A DNA stretch of 64,000 nt from Populus alba (Eukaryota; Streptophyta; Magnoliopsida; Malpighiales; Salicaceae), in assembly GCF_005239225.2 (NCBI RefSeq), contig NC_133287.1, positions 17,054,519 through 17,118,518 of the forward strand, written 5' to 3'. The position numbers were made by a program, and so were the translations under genes. The first letter of the stretch is position 1, and each line of letters starts with the position of its first letter. Of the stretch, positions 1 through 17,800 are shown piece by piece. The notes under the pieces were generated by a model. The model was given only the letters and a program-made list of their open reading frames with translations, did not search any database and was not told the DNA's origin.

Positions 1-720
1 GTGGGATCTTACAGACAACCTTCTCGACTTATTGACTTTTCTAATCGAGTATAGATCTAAAATGTTACCAGATCTGATGCTCTTGAGATTAGTTATATGC
101 CAAGCTAAAGTGGATATGAGTTTGGCTCATTGCCATACATGTTGATAGTGGGCTTGGAAGTATGCTAGACACAAAAGGCTAAAGACCTAAATATCATTAT
201 AGGCCTTATGTTGGGCCATAAGGCTCAATTTTCTTTTTCTTATGACTTTTAACAATATCAATGATAATATTCAAAATATACATTCGTCTCTCATTCCCTA
301 TTAATATTAATGCCAATGATATTCCATTCCACATTAATATTTGTATAATGGATATTTATCATTTATTAATGCATGTGTAATAGATATTTATCTTTTATTA
401 ATATTATCAAGGTAAAATTACACTTCAAAACTAAGACTAACTATAAATTCACACTCCTCTTTTTAAAAAAAAAAAAACAAGACTAATGGGCTATAAATAC
501 CCCTATCCATTCCACATTAATAAACATTTGAATTTTGAAACATCATCATATTATTCATTTAAACATGATGCACAATTAGCCAAAGCTACATATACCATCC
601 TTAATGTATATGTATATGACAATAAGATAAATACGAAGAAATACACATGAAACAAACTTGAAAAGAAATGCCCGAGTCCAATTATGAAACACAAGAATGT
701 CAAGCAAGTTTGAGAGACCA
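1..720. other. AT-rich intergenic DNA, no gene seen
   Basis: No supported coding region. The first 240 bases carry GGGCC/GGGCTT-containing phrases of the kind found in retroelement LTRs, followed by poly-A runs and simple AT-rich sequence. The open frames here are short and have no recognisable protein content. Confidence 0.5.
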
Positions 721-729
721 AAATAGCAA

Positions 730-2200
730 TCCAAGGTTTAATTGACAAAACCCTTTACTAAAAGTATTTATTTTTGGTGTTTAAAAACTCAATTAAATTT
801 TTAAAAAGTGTTTAATTATTTAATTGAGGGTTTAATCGAAAGGGAAATCAACTTTGGAAGTCAATTTCAAAGTAATTGATGTTTGGGACTCAATTCGAAG
901 CTTGAAAAGTTTGATTTAGTCAAATCAGGGACTTAATTGCATAACAATCAAAGTCTAGTGAGCAAATAGGGGCTTAATTGAACTTTTCTATGTGCCATGG
1001 ATCAACTTGCAAAAGCACGCGACTTTAGGGATTGAAATCAGGGAGGAATCAGGGGTTAAATCGAAAAAATTAAAAGTTTCGTGGTCATTTAGGGGGTAAT
1101 TGAACATATCAGAAACCAAGGATCAACTTGTAAAAGATGCTCAAAATTAAGGTGACAAACAAAGTTTGACAGAGATACAATTGCATGAAATTAGAAAAAA
1201 AAAAAAAACAAAGAAATTAAGGATAAAATAAAATGAAATTAGAAGATTAGGGATTGAATTAAACTATGACATATCCCAAATAAAAAAAAAAAAACAATCT
1301 ATAAAAATTAGTCAAAACAACGCCGTTCAAAGTATTGTGCTTCTTTTTCTTCAGTTTTTAGCTAATTAAGGAGGCATTTTCAAACGACTGAATGCAATAT
1401 TTTTTACCACTCTAAAGACTGAAAACCACCATCATTCGATCAAGAAACACCCCCTTTACAACCCTATATCTATAATATTAAATGTTTACGTCCCATTTTC
1501 TCTATGAATATCCACAACATCCTGTCCCTAGTCAGCCAAAACCACAGTTTCAAACATTATGCTGTTTGAGTGGACACTTTCAAATGATCAAATATAGAGC
1601 TACAAACCTCTAAATCAAGAAATAGCGGGTCTAATTGAATGACATGCACCCCCTCTACCAAGTTCGGGTGGTCTCATGTGACATTGATATCATAGATGCT
1701 CCAATAAAGTCCTGAAAATGGTTAACCCATTTAATGTTGACAAGAATATTCAGTTGTAGAAAAACGCCCAGCTTTCTCATTGGTTTCCATTTAAAAACCT
1801 CTAGAATGATCATGTTAAGGGTTTAAAACCTTTCTCTCAGGATTAAAGGGCATGAAACACTCACCTTGGTCCCCAAGAACCCTACAAAACCACTTACACC
1901 TAAAACCAACACTCACATGGCAAAACTAGCTAGGTTTTAGTTGTTTGGAACCCTAGACAACCCATATAGAAGACCTAAACCTGCTTATAAAAAAAAAGGG
2001 TTGAAGAACACCATAGGAAAGGAAAAAACAGAAGAGAAAAGCAAAGGAAAAGAAAGAAGAGAGAAGAGAAAAGAAACTTAAGCTAAAGGGCAAGGGTCCT
2101 ACCCAGAAAGTTTTCAAGGCTTCAGTTCTAATCTAGGGAGGTCTGAAAACAAAAAGAAAAGAAGGCAATACCAAGAACCAATCCAAACTTAGATATTTAA
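730..2200 (+). mobile_element. Probable LTR-retrotransposon-derived segment
   Basis: The stretch at about 780-1260 repeats short phrases of the form 'ggactTAATTGaa' and 'gggaTTgAAatc', typical of plant Gypsy LTR and leader DNA. At about 1983 a TATA-like 'gcttataaaaaa' precedes a purine-rich (GAAAAGAAAG-type) leader at 2010-2080, as in a U3/R boundary. No gag-pol reading frame and no matched second LTR is visible, so this is a remnant or solo LTR at best. The assignment rests on composition and style, not on a protein domain. Confidence 0.35.
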
Positions 2201-2409
2201 AACCAAGAAGGTATACATTTTCTTACCTTGAAAGTAAAGTCCATGAGGCATGTTAGATCTTTCTCTTGTTTTCAATATGAAGTTTTGATTGCCATGACAT
2301 GTTTTTTATTGCTTTTTTGTCGTTTCTTTACATTAAACTTGGATTTTAAGTTTGTCACGGATGGTAGCAAAGATGCAGAGGCATTTTCTGTTAATGAAAG
2401 GATAGCCTG

Positions 2410-3153
2410 ACCATTTGAAGTGAAAGTGGTCAGATTTTGAAGCTCTTTTTGTCTAAATCCATTTATTGTTTTGAGTTGATAGTTATTTAGGTTTGGAATC
2501 AATGCAATTTTTAGTTACTGTGTTGTTTTGTTTGTTTCTTTAGCCATAACAATGTTTCTTATTAATAGTTTGGTTTGTGGGGAGAGGAAGGGCTCGTTTT
2601 AAAGCCTAAAAATGGCCTTTCTAAGTGCATTCTTGTTTGCCAGCTTTTTAGGCAGATTTTCTACATTTTAAAGCAGATTCATCCATTTAATCTTGTCTTA
2701 AGTGCTAGTCTCAAACCTTGCTTGGTTTAATTTTTGTTTTAGATAGGTCTGTTCATCGTCTTTAATAAGTAATCTAGGAGTTTGTAGCATCAATAACAAG
2801 TTTTAACCGATTTAATCCTAGGATTTTGGTTTCAAATCGAAACCCTTTTTTGGTGTAAAATCATGTGGTTTTATCAATCATCAAGAGTTTTGAACCTTTG
2901 ATTCTTGATCTAGGGAGGTTTATGAACAAAAACATGTCTTTTTTTGTTCGAAATCTACTTTGGATTAAGAACCACATTTTAAGGGAAGACGAAGAACATT
3001 CATCTGTTTTATTTTGTTTTTTCTGTTGTGATCCATTTTCATTTGAAAATTTTTTAGTTTTTGTGTTTTTCATCTATTTTGATCTGTTTCGTTCCTATTT
3101 TCTTTCTTTCGGTTTGTTTACCCCCAAAAAAAAGAGATGAAAAAGAAAAAAGA

Positions 3154-3214
<61 letters not shown>

Positions 3215-3950
3215 AAAAAATAGCATAAAAAAAAAAAAACAAATTAGAAAACAATTTTTTAGTTTCTTTTTAGGATTTTTCCCTTTTTAGAAAATGTCCT
3301 CTTAAAAATTATTTTTTTTATTCTCAAGTAAAAAACAAAAAGATGTCATACGACCAAATCTCTAAAAAATTTATTAAAAAAATATATTATTTAGTATTTT
3401 CATACGAAAACAAAAATATATGTTTTTTTTTTTTGGCATGCATTTTAGGATTTAATAATCAATTTATTAAATCCATGAGAATTTGGCCAATATTTCAAAA
3501 AAAAAAATTTTTTTTTAATTCATGATAATTAATGGTAAAAATTCTGGTATAGAACATTGAACCTACAAGTGAGACTAGTATTTAAAATATCAGAGTTAAC
3601 TAGAAAATTCTCAAAGTTATTCTAAATATGTCATCAATTTTAATTGGGAGTATTTTTTCACCGTAATACATAAATTACAAAGAGCCTTTTCCTAAGAATT
3701 TATTTAGGTGCACGAGTCCATAATAAATTCTTAAACACGAGATTTATTCATACGAATAAATCTCAAATTACAAATAAATTACCGACTAAAAAACCATTAA
3801 AACTTTTAAACTACATCAAATCACAAAACAAATTACCTCAAATAGAATGCATTAAAGGTACTAATATCTTTTATAGCCACAACTAATCTTTACTTTCAAA
3901 TCTCTAATAAGATCTATACACCTGGGTTTTTAATGATCGTGAACAAAACA
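2410..3950. other. AT-rich intergenic DNA, no gene seen
   Basis: T-rich, then A/T-homopolymer-rich sequence. Short frames on both strands are low-complexity (Phe/Lys/Tyr/Ile runs) and not credible as genes. It contains the AT microsatellite listed separately. Confidence 0.5.
3157..3210. repeat. (AT)27 microsatellite
   Basis: Uninterrupted AT dinucleotide run of about 54 bases. The Tyr-Ile repeat in a minus-strand frame across it is an artefact. Confidence 0.95.
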
Positions 3951-3956
3951 ACTAGA

Positions 3957-4690
3957 TGGCAACACTTTCAGCCCCTTAAAATCTGCCTTTCGCCACATCC
4001 GACAAATACTATCCTGAGCAATAAAGGTACAATAGTCATGGATCTCAAATGGAGGGCCATGGCATTGTCAAGATCATGATCCAGGAAGATGCATGTCGCA
4101 ATTTACACTATCTTGCTCAGAGAATAGAGTTAGTTTGGAAAAGATGGTTGTTTAGTGGCATGTCGAGATCATGCACGGATGATCCAGGACCACTAGGAAA
4201 TTGCTTTCCCCTCTCCATCTTTTCTTTCTTTCTTTCCCATTTGGCTGCATTATCCATCGTGAAAGGCAATGGAAGAAAAATGGCCACAGAATGGGAGTGT
4301 TGGAAACAGTTTCGCGTTCACGCGGAGAAGTTAGATTTTTATTCAATTGATTGATGGATTGAGCATCCAAGCAACTCAGATGGATCAAGCATCAAGCTTT
4401 CATAGCCTTGAAAAAGGAGAAGGAGTGAGAATATTAGCTACCGGTCAACTTATTGGCGACAGTTTCTTTCCCACGGCCGTGCGAGGGGCCGCCATGGCAA
4501 TGGCACTCCGAAGCTTTTATGATCTTTTAAAGATTTGGACATTACATTTGAAGAGCAGCTGATACGGAGCTTTTATACGGACCAGTGATGAAATCTGCTT
4601 GGATTTTCTACACGAAACCTTTTGGCGGCAAAAGGCGGCCTGGGGGTTGAGGCAGAGGAACACAACAAAAATTTTAAACGGGGCCATTAA
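3957..4690. other. Unassigned GC-richer segment
   Basis: This stretch has more balanced composition than its flanks and contains two plus-strand open frames (4049-4354 and 4347-4562). Their translations match no family I recognise and show no domain, splice structure or compositional periodicity that convinces me. It could be a degenerate gene or transposon fragment, or an untranslated transcript. Confidence 0.3.
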
Positions 4691-4933
4691 TGAGATATAT
4701 AATCTTTAGAAGGACTTTGATGAAATAATATCAATTACGGGGGGGGCAAAAAATAAATATGCAGGAAACTTTTACAGATAGGGGTCCTGCCTTTTCCTAT
4801 TGGAACCGCCACTCACAACATTGAGCATTCTGCACAGAAATTGGCTTGTAAAGTGAAACGATAAAGGGTAGCAAAAAGACAAGAGCAATTATAGTTATAG
4901 TTTATGCCCATATATTTCGATCATATGCGTTCA

Positions 4934-5128
4934 CATCGTGTTTTTTTTTAAAAAAATATTTTTTTATTTTAAATATTTTATATATATATATTTTTTAAAA
5001 ATTTATTGTAATGGGTTGATATTAAAAATGAATTTTAAAAAATAAAAAATATATTATTTTAATATATTTTTAAATAAAAAATCTTTAAAAAATAACTGTT
5101 ATCACTGTAATTACAAAAACCGCCTTCT
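4934..5128. mobile_element. Short AT-rich MITE-like repeat, copy 1
   Basis: Matches the window's commonest dispersed pattern: a core of 'ttaaaAATAATTTTTaaaaaataaaAAATATATTATTTTAATATaTTTT' type followed by '(A)AATAACTGTTATC'. The same core recurs at about 5450, 24860, 48360, 51460, 52615, 52960, 56395, 58250 and 61290. Ends are not sharply defined in this copy. Confidence 0.5.
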
Positions 5129-5448
5129 ATTTATGGTTTGATCAAATCAGACATTCATCCTGATTTTTTTATTTTCTCCCTCCTCTATGATTCTTAATGT
5201 CATTATCTCAATCAAATCTCTATGCAATGTTGATCTATTATCTCAATCAAATCTCTATTCATGCTTCATAACAAGGAGCATAGGGTCACTTTCTAATAAA
5301 GATAGTGCACCTCCATTTAATTCTAGATTCAAGATTTAAGTGATAAAAATATGTGGACTAAAAAATCAGCAAGTCTCTCCTTGTTCGACTTGTCAAGCAA
5401 GTTATCTTCCAAAAAAAAAAATATTGGAACCACACTAGTATTATATAG

Positions 5449-5645
5449 TGTTTGATATTGCGTTTCAGAATAAAAAAAATTAAATTTATTTTATTTTTTT
5501 AAATTAATATTTTTTAATATTTTTATGATTATTTTAATAAATTGATATAAAAAATAATTTTTTAAAATAAAGAAAATATTTTTTCATATGTTTTAAAATA
5601 AAAATCACTTTAAAAACCAATCACCATAAAACTGTCAAACACCCT
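5449..5645. mobile_element. Short AT-rich MITE-like repeat, copy 2
   Basis: Begins 'gtgTTTGATATTGCG' and ends '...AACTGTCAAACACCC', giving a short terminal inverted repeat around TTTGa/TCAAA with the AT-rich core between. Same family as the copy at 51459, where the ends are clearest. Confidence 0.55.
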
Positions 5646-5703
5646 TGTATGTCTAGCAAGCAGATAGGTTGCACAATAATTATAGATGGCTGGACTCTTC
5701 ATC

Positions 5704-5712
<9 letters not shown>

Positions 5713-5736
<24 letters not shown>
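5713..5736. repeat. (AC)12 microsatellite
   Basis: Uninterrupted AC dinucleotide run. Confidence 0.95.
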
Positions 5737-6217
5737 TTGAAAAATAAATGTATAGATAGATATTAGAAAGGTTACCATGGTGATTTAGAGCGAAATTTTT
5801 ATTGAATTCTGATGAGGTATGTACATTGTTTATAGGAACACCGATTGCGAAGTGCTTTGCAAAGAGGTCCAGTTAGTAGATTCTGATTTTCAATTGGGCA
5901 TTGGATGCAAATACCGGCCTTTGAAAAGCTTGGCACAAACCGTCGTAGCCCACAAGCTTAGATTCAATTCTTTTGAATGCCTGTTTAAATGTTTAATACT
6001 TTTTAAAATGTTTTTAACTCAGATATATATAATATATATATATATATATCTTTTTGAGTATTTAAGTTGTAAGAGGCTGGGAATTGATGCAATGAATAAA
6101 TCCAGCAGCTGATTGAATATCTGAATTGAGACAACCAGCAGGGTGGGATACGCAGAAAACACAATACAAGCAAAAAACAGGTTTCATTGCCTCAGTAGAA
6201 GTGGTTACTGTCTGCAA

Positions 6218-10455
<4,238 letters not shown>

Positions 10456-10459
10456 ATCA

Positions 10460-10905
10460 TAGTGCGAGATTCTTGAAATTTAAAAATCCAACAATTAAAA
10501 TAGTAATTTCATGGCTATGGTAAAAAAAAATCTTTAAAAACTTTTATAAAAATTTAAGTGCGATCACATAATTAAACTGAAAATTATGATCATTTTAAGT
10601 TGTTATTTTAATTTAACACAACTAGATCTTCTAAGAACCTAAACATATCCCTTTAATCTATAAATATATTTACTAAGTCATTCATATAATCTGTCCGGAT
10701 AGATCTTTATATAGTTATGGCAAACTCATCTAATTGTTCAAAATCATCCATGAGAATTATTATATAAACAATACTTTTTTAAGATTTTAACTATAATTTG
10801 TTTTTGTATCTATAAATTACACAAAAATATATATTTCTATTCTTAGAATATATTTTTAAAGAAAATTCATAAAATTATAGGTTTTGTGTGAAATCATAGT
10901 TACTT
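10460..10905. repeat. Dispersed repeat, copy 1 (LTR-like)
   Basis: Shares ordered phrases with 49285-49745 in the same orientation. These include 'ATCTATAAATATATTT.CTAAGT' followed by 'CATATAATCTgTC.GG', then 'AACAATA.TTTTTTAA.ATTTTAACT', then 'AGAATATATTT..AAA'. The agreement over about 450 bases marks two copies of one transposon family, probably LTR-derived. Confidence 0.6.
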
Positions 10906-11459
10906 GTATTGGTTACAATAGTATGTTTGGAGTGAGATGATTTTTAGAAGAGTCAAATTGGTAATATAGTTGTTTGAATATTATGAATATGGTTCTTTTT
11001 TGTTTATATACATTTTAAATGGTAAAAAGTCACTTAAAAAAATGAATTGTGTTTTATTATATTTGATACACAACTATTTTAATATTTCAATATAATTCGG
11101 TTGACGTGGCAAGGCTTAGAAATAATTCGAACGATTTTCAATCAACCAAATATTAAATGATAAATTTAAAAACATTAAATAAAAAAAAAAATAACTCGAG
11201 TTAATCTGGGTGAACTTGTCAAACCATGAGACAAAAATAATTTCATAGAAAACAAACCGAAAAAACATAGATTTTAAAAAAAAATTAAAGGGAAAAAAAT
11301 ATTTTTGTAAGATACATTAAAAATAGTATTTTTATAATTGAAATGCTAAAAACCATTTTGTTTAGATTTTCCTTATTGCATGAAAAAGCCAATAGTGTTT
11401 GTTTTTTCTTTCTCTCCGTTTAGCACCTAGGTTGGACTTGACCTATGTCATTTGATATA

Positions 11460-12173
11460 AATTTTGCACTTTTCATCCTAAAATTTACTTTTTATTGTAC
11501 TTTTAATTTTTTATTCAATTATACTTTTAATTCCAAAACAAAAAACTTAAAGGAAAAAACATCCATAAAAAAATCAAACATTAAATCAATTAAGAGTAAG
11601 GACCAAATTTAATGCAATTTAATAATAAAATAAAATAAATAATCCCAAATAAAATAAATATAAATTAAAAGAATAAAAACGAAGTTTTAAGGATTAAAAA
11701 AAGAAATCATAGAGGGTGAACTTAAAAAACATGTAAAAACTAAGTGAACCCAGATAAATATCTTAAATTTAGTCAAATCTAAAAAAACTTGTAACCCATA
11801 AAAACCCGGATCTAGACCCAATCAAAAAGTTTTTTATAAGTCAATTTCAAAATAAAAATTTTAAGAACTTCTCAAAGTAAAAAAATCAACAATTAAAAGA
11901 ACATAAATTAAATTTGATAAAAAAAAAAGATGAAATCACAAAACAAAACCAATTTTAAAAATGATCTCAAATAAAACTTATCAATGCCAAACAAATTAAC
12001 AATATAAAAGAAGATGGATTAAATTTGATAGAAAAACAAAATCAATTTAAAGAATGACTCAAAATAAAAAAAATAACAATAAAAAAAATAAGAACTAGAT
12101 TTGAAAGATTAAAAAAATATAATAGGGGTGAAATTGAAAAGATACACTAAATTTATAAACCATTTAAGTTGAA

Positions 12174-12175
<2 letters not shown>
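11460..12175. repeat. Diverged tandem units of about 100 bp in AT-rich DNA
   Basis: A phrase of the form 'ctcAAAataAAa..atcAACAAttaAAAGAAcata.ATTaaATTTGATAgAAAaa' recurs near 11870, 11970 and 12060 with many substitutions. This style of sequence is common in poplar LTR elements. There is no coding capacity. Confidence 0.4.

Positions 12176-12176
<1 letters not shown>

Positions 12177-12219
<43 letters not shown>
12177..12219. repeat. (AT)n microsatellite
   Basis: About 21 uninterrupted AT units. Confidence 0.95.
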
Positions 12220-12220
<1 letters not shown>

Positions 12221-12239
12221 CAAAAACAAAAAGGCCAAA

Positions 12240-13930
12240 TTTGAATAACCAACAAGTTAAAATGTTGTTCTTAAATTTTGTAGGTGTTGACATGAAAATC
12301 TAGGTGGAGAGAGAGACTAGAGGGGTAAAAAGAAATGACTTTTAGTGCCAAACCGCTATGAATTGTGGCGCTTGCGCCACCTCATGGTGTTGAGGACGCT
12401 GAGATTTTTTAAAGATTGTCTTAAAATAAGGTGCTTGATGATTGGACAACTCCTCATACGTTGCCAGAATAACAAAAGATTGTCCACGTGATGGTGCATG
12501 TTATTAAGCTTTTTTTTAATTATATTTAATAAATATAATTTTTAACATACCTTGGAATCCTTGAAATTTATAATAAAAATAAAATAAAATAATAAAAAAA
12601 TCTTAAACAAGAGTTTAGCTGGTCTTGTCTTTTAAGGTTACACTATCCTAAAAAAAATTACAAAATTACATTTGTGCAGTAGACATTAAATTATTTAATT
12701 AAAGGGTTAAATGAGTGATTTAACTGTTGAGTTAAAAGCTCAATTATAAAAATAACTCCACGCAGCCCGTTTATATAATGATGAAAAGATGAACCTGCTC
12801 TCATAACCAAGTTAAAAGATTAAGTGACAAGAGGCATCATAATGATTAGAATATTGTAATGAATCGTAAGTTGTGCATGGGAACAAAGAGCAGGCTCTGT
12901 TTTTTTTTTAAAAAAAAATTTCCTTCTCTTACAAAACATAGCAGGGGAGTATTTGACTCTTTTTTTTTTTCTTTTTCTCTTGGCGATAATCGGAGAAGGA
13001 ATTGACTTGATATCATTTCAAGATTTCTTTTTATATAGAAGGCCCGGTCTTCTTCATGGACCCATCAGAGCAATAATGAAGTGGTTGCAATCTTCAATTG
13101 CAGGGTTTTTTTTAATCAATTAGAGCAGTAATGAAATGGTTGTAAACTTAGTGGAGCTCCACAAACAAGCAATTGACTTCTGCTTCCCAACTCAGACCAC
13201 CACAAACTCTATGCAATTAACTGTAAAATGTCGAAAAGATTGTGTGATTATGATCGCTAAATATCAGCAAGCACATGGACTGAATCATCCATCTTCAACC
13301 ATGTATATCCACCGCTCCTAGTAAGCTTACCAGCCTTATCACACATTAGACAGAGACATGAAATGAGAATTTATGGTGACTGCTCGTAGTAGTTGTGCGC
13401 AAACTACGATCAGTAACAGATGTCTTAAGGGTATCTGGATCGAATAAAGGATATAACCAAATATCACCCTAGCAGAGAGCAGCAGCAAACGGAAAAGATT
13501 AGCTAAAGATAGATGAGGAAGTATACAGGAACAATGCTGAAAAAAGAAAAAGAAAATTTACTAAAAACATTCTTCCCATTAAATGCCAACCACCAGATTT
13601 ATGAGATCTACAAGGGAGTGGAATTATTCAATTCATGAGATTTTGATGAAATTGGTTTGTAATGAATTAATGGTATTAGAGTACCATCTAAAAAAGGAGG
13701 AGGAAATCTTGCCGGCAAAAAGGAAAAGACGTTATGCAAGGTCAGTTAATCCAGGATTGAAGGGATTTGCTTGTATGTCTCTTTATCTTAACTGAGAGAT
13801 TGATACTGCCGACAGATGTTAGATGAGACCATATCAATAGAAGACATGATAACAAGCTATAAATTTCTTGATTTCTAATTCTGTCAATGTCATCTTCGCT
13901 GTCCAATTTATAATTAGAACCACCTACGTG
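12240..13930. other. Intergenic DNA between the LYSA-type gene and the first SFH gene
   Basis: Contains short frames (for example 13136-13321 and 13583-13795, plus strand) without recognisable products. The segment at 12350-12480 is GC-richer and looks repeat-derived. The distal part should contain the promoter of the SFH gene starting at 14843. Confidence 0.4.
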
Positions 13931-14004
13931 AGAGACTGATACGGGTGTTAAATATCCCTCTTATTTGCACCCTTCGGGTTCTTTCCCTGCAGTCTTGCCA
14001 AAAG

Positions 14005-14741
14005 GTAATTTCCTTTTCCTCTTTTTTTCCTTTCTCTTCCATCTTCATTTGAAGAACCTTGTTCCTGCTTCAAGACCTTGCACTTCTTGATATTGTTTAC
14101 CAACCCTTTTTGGCCATTAGCTCTTTCATTTGCATGGATTGAGCGATGTCTGCTTTTTTTTATGGATAATGCTCTTGTTTCCTTAATTTTGTGTCCCTGG
14201 AATACATACATTTTGAAGTGTTTAGATGCGTACACATGTATGGGTTTGATTCTAATTGTTAAACTTTTAACGTCCCTGTGTAGCAAGGCCATCAGGAAGG
14301 TTTTATGGTTAAGTGGTATCTTCAGGTCAACATTCAGACACAAAAATAAGAACATGCTGATGTGGTGTCCTTATAGGGCCATTAAGCACCTGTAATTGTG
14401 TACGATTACAAGATGTGCATAATGTCGTGGACTTTTTACCTTAATCATTTCTCAATTTCCTGCTATCATTTCCCTTCCTAATATTTCTGGGCTTCTTTGT
14501 CTGAAAGTAATTAATATGATTTTCATTGAATTAGTTTCCTATTATTTCTTAATGTTCATTTTTGAACGTTTTGAACTCCCTCGCTACACTTGCCAATTAT
14601 AAGCCCAAAATGATGCATATGTTTTCAGAGCACTTTGATTGCTAGGATTTACAGGTTGGGAAAAAAAAAATGAAGTACTCTCTGTTGCATCGGATCCGTC
14701 TCCTTGCTGAATTTTTTTCCTTCCTTTTGACATGGTTGTAG
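14005..14741 (+). other. Probable 5'-UTR intron of the plus-strand SFH gene
   Basis: A donor 'AAAG|GTAATT' at 14005 and a pyrimidine-rich acceptor ending 'GTTGTAG' at 14741 would join a leader exon to the sequence just before the start codon at 14843. Internal sequence is T-rich, as plant introns are. Inferred from splice-site quality only. Confidence 0.4.
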
Positions 14742-14842
14742 GCCTGACAATATTCTTCGCGAGGGCCATAATTTACGAAGTGCTTGATTCTCCTGGTACT
14801 ACGGAAATCACAAATAGGTCACCACCCTTGCAAAATTTAGCC

Positions 14843-17800
14843 ATGGCTGATACTATGTCTGGACCGCTTGATCGAGATATCAAAGGGGGTAAGTGCTCTA
14901 AAACTTCGATTTTATTTGAAGGGTTATTCTTGTTCAATCGTTTTGTGATTCTTGCCTTCCTGTTTAACATACATACAACTTACAAGTGTACCACAAAGCC
15001 AGTGCTTTTTCAGTTTTCGAATCACATACCATTTTTGCACTCCCGAATTCTGGGTTCTCGTTTTTCATGATTTGGGAAACAAAAAGAAAGATACTTTTTC
15101 CACCTTCAATTTATCTCTTTTCTTGTTATGTTCACAGCTTGAAATGGGAATTCTAATAGATAAGGAAACATGGATTAGTGCTCATAAGACAGGCCATTCT
15201 TTTGGTTCTTTGACAGTCATGAAAATATGCATGCAATGGTTTATTGAAACTCTGGAACATGAAATATGCAAGCGACGGTCTATTGAATCTTTGGAAAGGA
15301 AATATGCAGGAAGGAAAATAACACATTCCTCTGCTGAACAACTTCTTTCTTTATAACGAGTTAGTTTGAAATATGCCTGTGAAAGTAGTTCCATTAAAAG
15401 TTTCGAAGTTCGTGCATTTCATTATCTATGATTTAAACAGGTCTTGAGAAATCCGACGCTGAATATTCCGAGGATGATAGGAAGACCAAGATTGGATCAT
15501 TGAAAAAGAAGGCAATTAGTGCCTCGAACAAGTTCAGGAATTCTTTGACAAAGAGAGGCCGGAGACACAGTAGAGTGATGTCTATTGCAATTGAAGATAA
15601 CCTTAATGCTGAGGAATTACAGGCAGTGGATGCGTTTCGCCAAGCACTTATTTTGGATGAACTACTACCCTCTAAGCATGATGATCACCATATGATGCTA
15701 AGGTTACTTTCATTTTTCTGTCGTTAATGTTTAGAATGGCATGCTCAGCTTTCAAGAAAAATACTTCTTTGACTTGATCTAACTGCTTGGGTCGATCACA
15801 TGTTGTCTCATGATACAGATTTTTAACGGCCAGGAAATTTGATATTGAGAAAGCAAAGCAAATGTGGTCTGATATGCTCAGTTGGAGGAAGGAATTCGGT
15901 GCTGACACAATCATGGAGGTAACCTACTTATTTACATAAAAGATTAAGAATGTGTCATCACGCAGTATGGTAGTAAAAGAATTTCTGTGCTTTTGAGTTC
16001 TTCCAGGACTTTGAGTTCAAGGAAATCGATGAAGTCTTGAAACACTATCCACAAGGATATCATGGAATTGACAAGGAAGGAAGACCAGTTTACATTGAAA
16101 GGCTGGGTGAGATTGATGCTAACAAGCTTATACAGGTCACGACATTGGATCGGTATATGAAATACCATGTACAGGAGTTTGAGAAAACCTTCAATGTCAA
16201 GTTTCCGGCCTGTTCAATCGCAGCAAAGAAACACATTGATCAGAGCACCACTATTTTGGATGTGCAAGGAGTGGTGAGTGAGGACTGCTGCTGCTAGTAA
16301 ATAGACAGACATAAGATATTGAATTGCATTATGTTTGCTTGTTACACTATTTGAAGAACGCTGACAAAAAAATTCATGGTCAGGGGCTTAAGCAATTCAC
16401 CAAAACTGCAAGGGAACTTATTGGCCGCATTTCAAAGATTGATGGTGACAATTACCCTGAGGTAATCAGTTTAATCGTTTTAAATTTATTTTCTGCTTGC
16501 TGTCTTTCCTTGGATGAATAAATGGTCTCGTTTCAGCTAATGCTATTCGAATTTCCTGATTATTGCAGACCTTAAATCGGATGTTCATCATCAATGGTGG
16601 TCCTGGATTCAGGCTTTTGTGGAGCACTGTTAAACAGTTCATTGACCCCAAGACTGCCCAAAAAATCCATGTAAGCATTCACCTATTGATCTCAAATATT
16701 AAAAAAAAAAAAAACCAAATTCTATAAATCTCCAAACTAATCCATCGTTGTAGTGTCACTGATTTGTTGCAACTATTTTTTATCAGTTTCTGGGTTACAA
16801 ATACCAGAGCAAGTTGCTTGAAGCAATTGATGCTAGGTAAGTTCATTGTTGATGACATGAAACTTCACTTTTCCAATGCCTTTTGCACTCCACCTCTGAA
16901 ACTCAAGGTGCCCTCTTTTTTTCTGGACTTTAACCAGTGAGTTGCCGGAGATTTTTGGTGGTACCTGCACCTGTGCCGACAAGGGTGGTTGTATGCGTTC
17001 TGATAAGGGTCCATGGAATGATCCCGACATCTTAAAGGTACAATTGTTGCAACTTATGATTTTTCTGTTGACCACCAATTCTTCGCTTGCCGAGCATTTT
17101 ATAATACAAATGATAAATCACGTATTTTTCTTTCATTTTGATGACCCAGATGGTTCACAATGGTGACGCCAAATGCCACAGGAAAACATTTTCAGGAATT
17201 CATGAGAAAGGAATCTCCGAGGATGATCAGCCATGCATAAAGGTATTCATAATCTTGTGACCTCTACTCGCATCATAGACACCAGATTTTAAGCCATTGA
17301 TCGATTGCTTAACATTCTCTTTTTTGTCTGGCAACACGAAGAAAAACATTTCTTTCAGCAAAGAAGTAACTGTTGATGCTGCTGATTATGGCCATCCAAA
17401 GAATCATGTAGAACATGCAATTCTTTCTCCAGTTCCTGAAGTAAGCTATAAGGATTTGAGTCCGATCGTTGGGATTCCTTGTTGGTATCATATCTTCATT
17501 TCTGATGTTCTCTTTATATTGCAGTCTCCCTTGAGCAAGAGGTGCAGTAGCGACCAAGACTATGAGAACTCCATTCCAATGGTGAAAAGGACCATCGATA
17601 CTGCTTGGCCTACACCATTGAAGAATAGAGATGAGCTCTCTAAAGGTACATAATCCGTCCATATGTATCTCTCTAAAACGGAAACGTTTTAAGGCAGTGC
17701 CAAACTTTTGGATTATTTCTAGAATTCATATGAACAGACTTTTGCTGCCTATCAATGCCACAGAACGCCCCCCGGTGCACGGTGCTTGCAAGGCTCAAGG

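Noticed and set aside
3054..3254. Small Tyr-Ile-rich membrane-like protein
   Set aside because: Translation of an AT microsatellite and poly-T.
14732..14843. Upstream in-frame ATG for the plus-strand SFH gene
   Set aside because: It precedes a strong acceptor at 14741, and the family start motif MSGPLDR lies just after 14843; kept only as an alternative.
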